64,000 nt of DNA from positions 146,897 to 210,896 of the forward strand of contig CAVOPA010000018.1 in assembly GCA_963697705.1 (NCBI GenBank), in the 5' to 3' direction. The translations under genes and the position numbers were made by a program. Positions 60,155 to 64,000 of the stretch are shown here, in pieces (position 1 is the stretch's first letter; each line of letters starts with the position of its first letter). Source of the DNA: CAVUCH01 sp963697705. Its GTDB lineage: Bacteria; Acidobacteriota; Vicinamibacteria; Vicinamibacterales; JAENWD01. The notes beneath the pieces were generated by a model, which was not told where the DNA came from, made no database searches, and saw only the letters and a list, made by a program, of their open reading frames with translations.

Positions 60155-61261
60155 TTAGTGGACCGTGGTCAGGAGGCGACTAGCGGCGCGATCGAGGGCG
60201 AACCGACCATCTTGCCAGGGCGTGCGCTGGCTCAGACGCGTGAGTCCTTGCACGTAGCCCCAGACCGAACGGGGGTTCGTCTCGTACGTTTCCGCCAGGG
60301 TGTACGCCTCTGCGGCCTGCTTCTGCGACAGTTCGAGTCGCTGCACGGCTGCATCAACGACGGTGTCGCGTGTCGGCCCGATTTCCTGCGAGGTGGCCCG
60401 CAGGAGCACGAGGCGATCGTGCGCGCCGTCTGCGTCGAGGGCGCCGCGGACGTTCTCGAGCGACGTCGTCCACGCGTCCTGAATCGACGCACCCACGTGC
60501 CGGCGCCGGAAGCCGACGACGTGCTGGAAGCCCCAGATGATGTGGTTGCCGCAGACGGCGCGGAACAGGAACACATCCAGGGTGAGGGCGGCGGCACCGA
60601 CGTCGCTGTTCCGGAGAATGAATCCGCGGAACAGGCCAGCGTGCGACGCGTCGGTCGGGTCGTCGAGATCGCGGTTGCCGTCCACGAGGAACAGAAACAT
60701 GTCTCGGTCTCCCAGGTAGGCGCCGGACGGAACCCGTTCAGCGCCGAACACGCCGTCCTTGTAGCCGAGCGGCAGGGACCAGGCGGGTGCTGGGCCATGA
60801 GGTCGAGCACCCGGCCGGCCAGCTCGTCGTGGTGGACCCTCGGCGTACCTCGGAGAGGTGACCGCGTGGACGGTCCACGGTTCATCGCGGTCGGCGAGGA
60901 GCTGATGCTGCTCGCGACGTTGACGGCGCAACCCGTGGTTGATCGCATCGGAGGCGATTGCCGCGGGTAGCGTCCGGAGGTACTTCGGCGGCGCAGCGGC
61001 GATGCCGGCGAGCTGCTCGAAGCTCCAGTGCGTGAGGGCGGCCTGGCGACCCGACGTGTCGCGTAGCGCGAGCGCGTCGGACGCCACCGCTTCCGTTCTG
61101 ACAGCGACGGTCTCGATGGTGCGCTCCTCGGTGCGGAGGCGGCGTGCGCGAGCCGCATCGTAGAGACCTTGGACGCTGGCGTACCGTTCGTCGGGTGGGC
61201 GGGATGCCCATTCCCGGTGAGCCGTATACGCCGTCACAGCAGACACACCTGTCCCGTTCAT
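60155..61261 (-). CDS. DUF932 (phage/plasmid-like) protein
   Basis: A 368-residue protein starting at ATG 61261 behind AAAGGAG. It resembles DUF932 proteins found on plasmids and phages: THWSFEQLAGIAAAPPKYLRTLP, GDRDMFLFLVDGNRDLDDP, LFRGFILRNSDVGAAALTLD and FLFRAVCGNHIIWGFQHV. Between residues about 130 and 160 the translation leaves the family pattern; the neighbouring frame gives RVHHDELAGRVLDLMAQHP there, so two compensating indels (about 60,790 and 60,855) are likely. The function of DUF932 is unknown, but it is often linked to replication or anti-defence regions. Confidence 0.75.
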   Translation of the reverse strand: MNGTGVSAVTAYTAHREWASRPPDERYASVQGLYDAARARRLRTEERTIETVAVRTEAVASDALALRDTSGRQAALTHWSFEQLAGIAAAPPKYLRTLPAAIASDAINHGLRRQRREQHQLLADRDEPWTVHAVTSPRYAEGPPRRAGRPGARPHGPAPAWSLPLGYKDGVFGAERVPSGAYLGDRDMFLFLVDGNRDLDDPTDASHAGLFRGFILRNSDVGAAALTLDVFLFRAVCGNHIIWGFQHVVGFRRRHVGASIQDAWTTSLENVRGALDADGAHDRLVLLRATSQEIGPTRDTVVDAAVQRLELSQKQAAEAYTLAETYETNPRSVWGYVQGLTRLSQRTPWQDGRFALDRAASRLLTTVH

Positions 61262-61413
61262 GGAGTGCTCCTTTCTGCGTGCCCTGAGGGCGACGAGGTG
61301 GAACGACGCTTCACGTCGGGCGACGTGAAGGGGTGGCCAGGACGGCCACAGCGAGAGATGTCGGAAACCTACGCCTGTCGGATTCGGCTGTCAAACACAG
61401 CCACGACGCCCCG

Positions 61414-62310
61414 TCAAGAACCGCCCGCAGGCTGCGGCGAGTCGGCAACAACGTAATCACGCCGCAGCACGAACGGCCCATGCCTTTCGTTACCAGCACG
61501 CCGTATACGGTCAACGAACGCCGATTCTTGATGACGCTTCGATGACAACACGTGCTCACGGAGAACGACGTTCGCGTCGGGCACGAGCCTCTGGACCTCC
61601 TGGACAACCGCCCACTGCGCGGCCGTCGCCTTCACGGCGTTCCTGCTGCGAACGGCAACGTCCCCTGGGCCGATCACCGCATCGACCAACCCACTGGACT
61701 CGCGGAGGAACCGCTGTAGGCGTTCCGCACCATCGCGTGTGTAGACCGGCAGGTGGCCATTGACGGAGAAGACTTGGTCAGCGATCGCTTCAACAGCTTC
61801 GTCCATGGGAAGCACGCCGGCGTCCTGGCGAACTTTCTGTTCGTCGGTGCCGTTCGCCACAACCCAAGCGGCGATGAAGCGTTTCTTCTCTTCGTGCAGC
61901 GCGAGCTGTGCTGCTCGGTCCTGCCGATTGCGCTCTTCCCTTGTTCTGAGGTCCGCGCGGAAACGCCGGTGCGCTTCCGGAGGTATTTCCTTCGCGAGCC
62001 CCTGGTCGGTCGCGACGTCGAACAGCAGGCGAGCCCCGTCGGTATTGATGTAGCACCGTTTGGGCGATGGTGGCGGATGCGCGATGGCGCGTTGGCCCTT
62101 GTCCGCAAGGAAGGCTTCCGCGACGCTCTCGCGCCGGGCGCGGTCCTCATCACTCCGTTTCGAGCGCTGGGCGACGCGCTCGGCATAGTAGGCGCTCTCC
62201 AGTTCGTGATTCTTCGCAGCAGCGCGATAGAGTTCCTCGATCGTCGGCGGCGCGTCGTACACGGGCGCCGCGTCGATGCGAACGACCCCACGCTCACTCG
62301 TCTTTCTCAA
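61414..62310 (-). CDS. Hypothetical element protein
   Basis: A 298-residue, largely helical, charged protein (LYRAAAKNHELESAYYAERVA, LREHVLSSKRHQESAFVD). TTG 62310 appears to be the start and overlaps the stop of the 90-residue gene upstream, so they are co-translated. No signal peptide, no family I recognise. Rich in Arg, Glu and Ala. It sits in the middle of the leftward operon before the DUF932 gene, with a 152-base gap between them. Confidence 0.55.
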   Translation of the reverse strand: MRKTSERGVVRIDAAPVYDAPPTIEELYRAAAKNHELESAYYAERVAQRSKRSDEDRARRESVAEAFLADKGQRAIAHPPPSPKRCYINTDGARLLFDVATDQGLAKEIPPEAHRRFRADLRTREERNRQDRAAQLALHEEKKRFIAAWVVANGTDEQKVRQDAGVLPMDEAVEAIADQVFSVNGHLPVYTRDGAERLQRFLRESSGLVDAVIGPGDVAVRSRNAVKATAAQWAVVQEVQRLVPDANVVLREHVLSSKRHQESAFVDRIRRAGNERHGPFVLRRDYVVADSPQPAGGS

Positions 62311-62566
62311 ATCGTGGCCTGAGCTTCAACCGCGCAACGCCTTGCTTGTCCACGGAGACGAGGTGCAGGCGGTTGGCTGGCACCTGGAGTGCGATCTGCT
62401 GGACGGCGCGGCCGTCGCCGCCCGCGAGCAGCGACGCCTTTCTGCCGTCCTCCGACAGCAGGTAGCTCGCGGTCACGGAGAGCCCGCGCGCCACCTCGGG
62501 GCCTGGCATCGACACGGCCGACACCGAACCTGCCTGTCGGTCGGCGAAGCGCGTCACGGTCTCCAT
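62294..62566 (-). CDS. Small hypothetical element protein
   Basis: A 90-residue protein with ATG 62566 preceded by AAAGGAC. It has VTASYLLSEDGRKASLLAGG and a basic C-terminus (RLKLRPRFEKDE). It overlaps the next gene by 17 bases. Unknown family, but its small size and place match accessory genes of integrative elements. Confidence 0.55.
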   Translation of the reverse strand: METVTRFADRQAGSVSAVSMPGPEVARGLSVTASYLLSEDGRKASLLAGGDGRAVQQIALQVPANRLHLVSVDKQGVARLKLRPRFEKDE

Positions 62567-62698
62567 AACTCTGTCCTTTCACGAACGCCGCCTGCGAGGC
62601 CGGCGAAAAGCATTCCGTTCAACTCCTGAAGCCGCCACGAGAGCGGTGGCCCCAGGCGGCGGGGCTGAGCCCGCACCGCCTGGGTGACCTCTGGCCGA

Positions 62699-63018
62699 TC
62701 AGGCGTGAGCCTGGACGCGGCTGTACGCGTCGAGGATGCACTGCTTGATCGCCTCCTGCGCACTGAGCTCCCCGTTGGCGGGTCGCAGCAGGGCGAAGCT
62801 CCGGCGTTCACCGTTCACGGAGTATGCCGGGCCGGGAATGTCACGTTCTTCCCTCCATCGCGACGCTCCCATACTGCGAAGCCGATCAGCTTCAACCCGC
62901 TGAGCGGACCTGCTTCGGCTTCGAAGACCACCTCCGCATCGGCAAGCTTCCCTGGGGGATTGCCTTGCTCGTTCGGAATGATCTTCACGGACACGAGTTC
63001 GCCTTTGGACTTGGACAT
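62699..63018 (-). CDS. SpoVG-like small protein, copy 2 (frameshifted)
   Basis: ATG 63018 is preceded by GGAGA. Frame 1 reads KGELVSVKIIPNEQGNPPGK, then LKLIGFAVWERRDGGKNVTF and PARHTP with a stop; one base missing near 62832 would continue as YSVNGERRSFALLRPANGE and end ...CILDAYSRVQAHA. The two copies in this element share long blocks (NPPGKLA, LKLIGFAVWERR, NGERRSFALLRP). First gene after the strong promoter at 63149-63177. Confidence 0.65.
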
Positions 63019-63148
63019 GGTTGTTCTCCAAGACTGCCGAGGGCCTGGGGCCGAGGCAGCGGCTGGTTCGCGCGGGTCGATGTAGACGCCGGCGAACAGG
63101 GGGGACGCACGGCCCTGAGGGCGGGTGCGTGGTGACGGGATTCGCTTA

Positions 63149-63177
63149 TCAATACAACCATTCGTCACGATAGTCAA
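63149..63177 (-). promoter_or_regulatory. Sigma-70 promoter for the element operon
   Basis: On the complement, TTGACT (63172-63177) and TATTGA (63149-63154) are separated by exactly 17 bases, the best canonical promoter in the window. It points leftward to the second SpoVG-like gene and those after it. Confidence 0.7.
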
Positions 63178-63217
63178 TACCCACGGCCGGCAAGCAGGCA
63201 CATTTGGTCATGCAAGC

Positions 63218-64000
63218 TTATGTATAATCAGCAGGCGGCTGCAGCAGCCCACCGTATGGTTCACGCCCGTACCTGCGCGCGTTCCGCACCTTCTCCAGCA
63301 GTTCACGTCTCCGACCACGGAGGCTCACATCGTGCGTTCCACTCCCTGAGCACGGAGAAGGCTTCGTCGTCGGAGAGTTCGAGCCCTCGGACGAGACGGC
63401 AACAAATTCGAAACGTGCGAAGGTCTCCGTGCTGGCCCGAGATCGCGGGCTCGACCGACTCGAGATACCGGCGAGCCCGGCCCACGCGATCGCTGAACGC
63501 GCTCATAACGCCGGGCGCATGGGTGCCAACGCGCCGCTCCATGGAAGCGGACTGCGCAGGAACCGGAAAGTCGGCACGCTCCAGGACGGTGCTCGGGCGC
63601 AGGGACGACAGAGACCGGCCAGGGTGCTCTGCAGCTTCTCGGTGATTCACAAAACCCGGGAAGTCGGGTCGTCTGCGAGCACGACGTGGCCGCGGCATCC
63701 GTGTCGAGCTCACGCGCCAAGCGCTTCTGCAGCGCCTCCACGTCGCCGGGGCTGAAGTCCTGCGTTCGCCAGAGAACGTGAAGCCGACCTGGCGAGGAGT
63801 GCAGCACGTAGGACGGCGGCGGCAAGTCAGGCCGAGTGGTCAGGCCCGCGAGCAGGCCCGGACCGTCCGCATCCTTCTCGAGGAAGACGTGTCGGACGGC
63901 AGCGATCGACCGTCGGGTTCTCGATCGGCCGGGCAGAACAGCGTTGACGCTGATGTACACATTCCAACCGTGCGCGTTCAGGGTGCCTGAGCCACGCCTG
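63218..64000 (-). CDS. RepB-type DNA primase/replication protein (partial, frameshifted)
   Basis: The gene enters from beyond 64000 and ends at TAA 63218-63220. Its translation LNAHGWNVYISVNAVLPG, RRSIAAVRHVFLEKDADGPG, PPPSYVLHSSPGRLHVLWR, LQKRLARELDTDAAATSCSQ + TTRLPGF is the RepB primase domain (PF16793) of plasmids and integrative elements. Two extra bases break it: a T at about 63653 (LPGF then VNHREAAEHPG) and an A at about 63305 near the end (SETo/SERELLEKVRNARRYG). Replication gene of the element. The N-terminal domain is outside the window. Confidence 0.75.

Noticed and set aside
61753..62322. A 189-codon plus-strand frame in the element with FLLFVQRELCCSVLPIALF
   Set aside because: It is opposite the 298-residue minus-strand gene that fits the operon, overlaps and coupling; no family resemblance.
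63223..63228. TATAAT on the plus strand as a promoter
   Set aside because: It overlaps the end of the primase gene, has no -35 at a useful distance, and no rightward gene follows.

Overview
The window is a GC-rich bacterial chromosome segment. It most resembles Acidobacteriota, probably a Vicinamibacteria-like lineage. That placement is an inference from gene content: a 'duplicated orphan permease' of the MacB/FtsX type typical of Acidobacteria, a TonB receptor with an N-terminal carboxypeptidase-regulatory-like domain, menaquinone synthesis by the futalosine route (mqnD, mqnE, plus a menG-type methyltransferase), and many intergenic palindromic and period-7 repeats. No rRNA or marker gene here settles the taxonomy.

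Layout. 0-4 kb: end of argG, argH, an RG-rich zinc-ribbon-like protein, fabI, a BON-domain protein. 4-16 kb: an FNR-like oxidoreductase, an HD-GYP/GAF/GGDEF regulator, a deoxyhypusine-synthase-like protein, queC/queD, a phosphoglycolate-phosphatase-like protein, a menG/ubiE methyltransferase, a class III CoA-transferase and, divergent from it, a glutaredoxin whose first active-site codon is an in-frame TGA followed by a bSECIS-like hairpin (candidate selenoprotein). 16-20 kb: SIMPL protein, AlkA-like glycosylase, outer-membrane lipoprotein-like protein, membrane-anchored MutS homologue. 20-25 kb: a sulfur-transfer cluster (ATP-grasp, cysteine synthase, JAMM peptidase, a CysO-like/MoeB/rhodanese fusion, cysteine desulfurase). 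25-30 kb: two antiporter-like proteins, a PDZ pseudoprotease, mqnD. 30-36 kb: a btuFCDB vitamin B12 uptake operon behind a cobalamin riboswitch. 36-41 kb: mqnE, nadA with a structured leader, sodA, moeA-moaB. 42-49 kb: a frameshifted permease and several envelope or secreted proteins of unknown role. 49-54 kb: an operon for a nine-heme cytochrome c, a membrane cytochrome b, and a NarX/NarL-type two-component pair. 54-57 kb: a CsgG/SH3 protein, a further exported protein and dense palindromic repeats.

From 57 kb to the window end lies an integrated element next to tRNA-Arg(ACG): a frameshifted tyrosine integrase, a small HTH (excisionase-like) protein, two paralogous SpoVG-like proteins, a DUF932 protein, several unknown genes and a RepB-type primase running off the end. 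Nearly every gene there carries a one-base indel. This means either real decay or residual homopolymer errors in the assembly; a few chromosomal genes (JAMM peptidase, permease) show the same pattern.

Regulation visible in sequence: a B12 riboswitch, a promoter plus hairpin and T-run before nadA, and at least seven genes whose start codon sits 5-8 nt behind a TANNNT -10 box with no Shine-Dalgarno, suggesting leaderless mRNAs are common in this organism.
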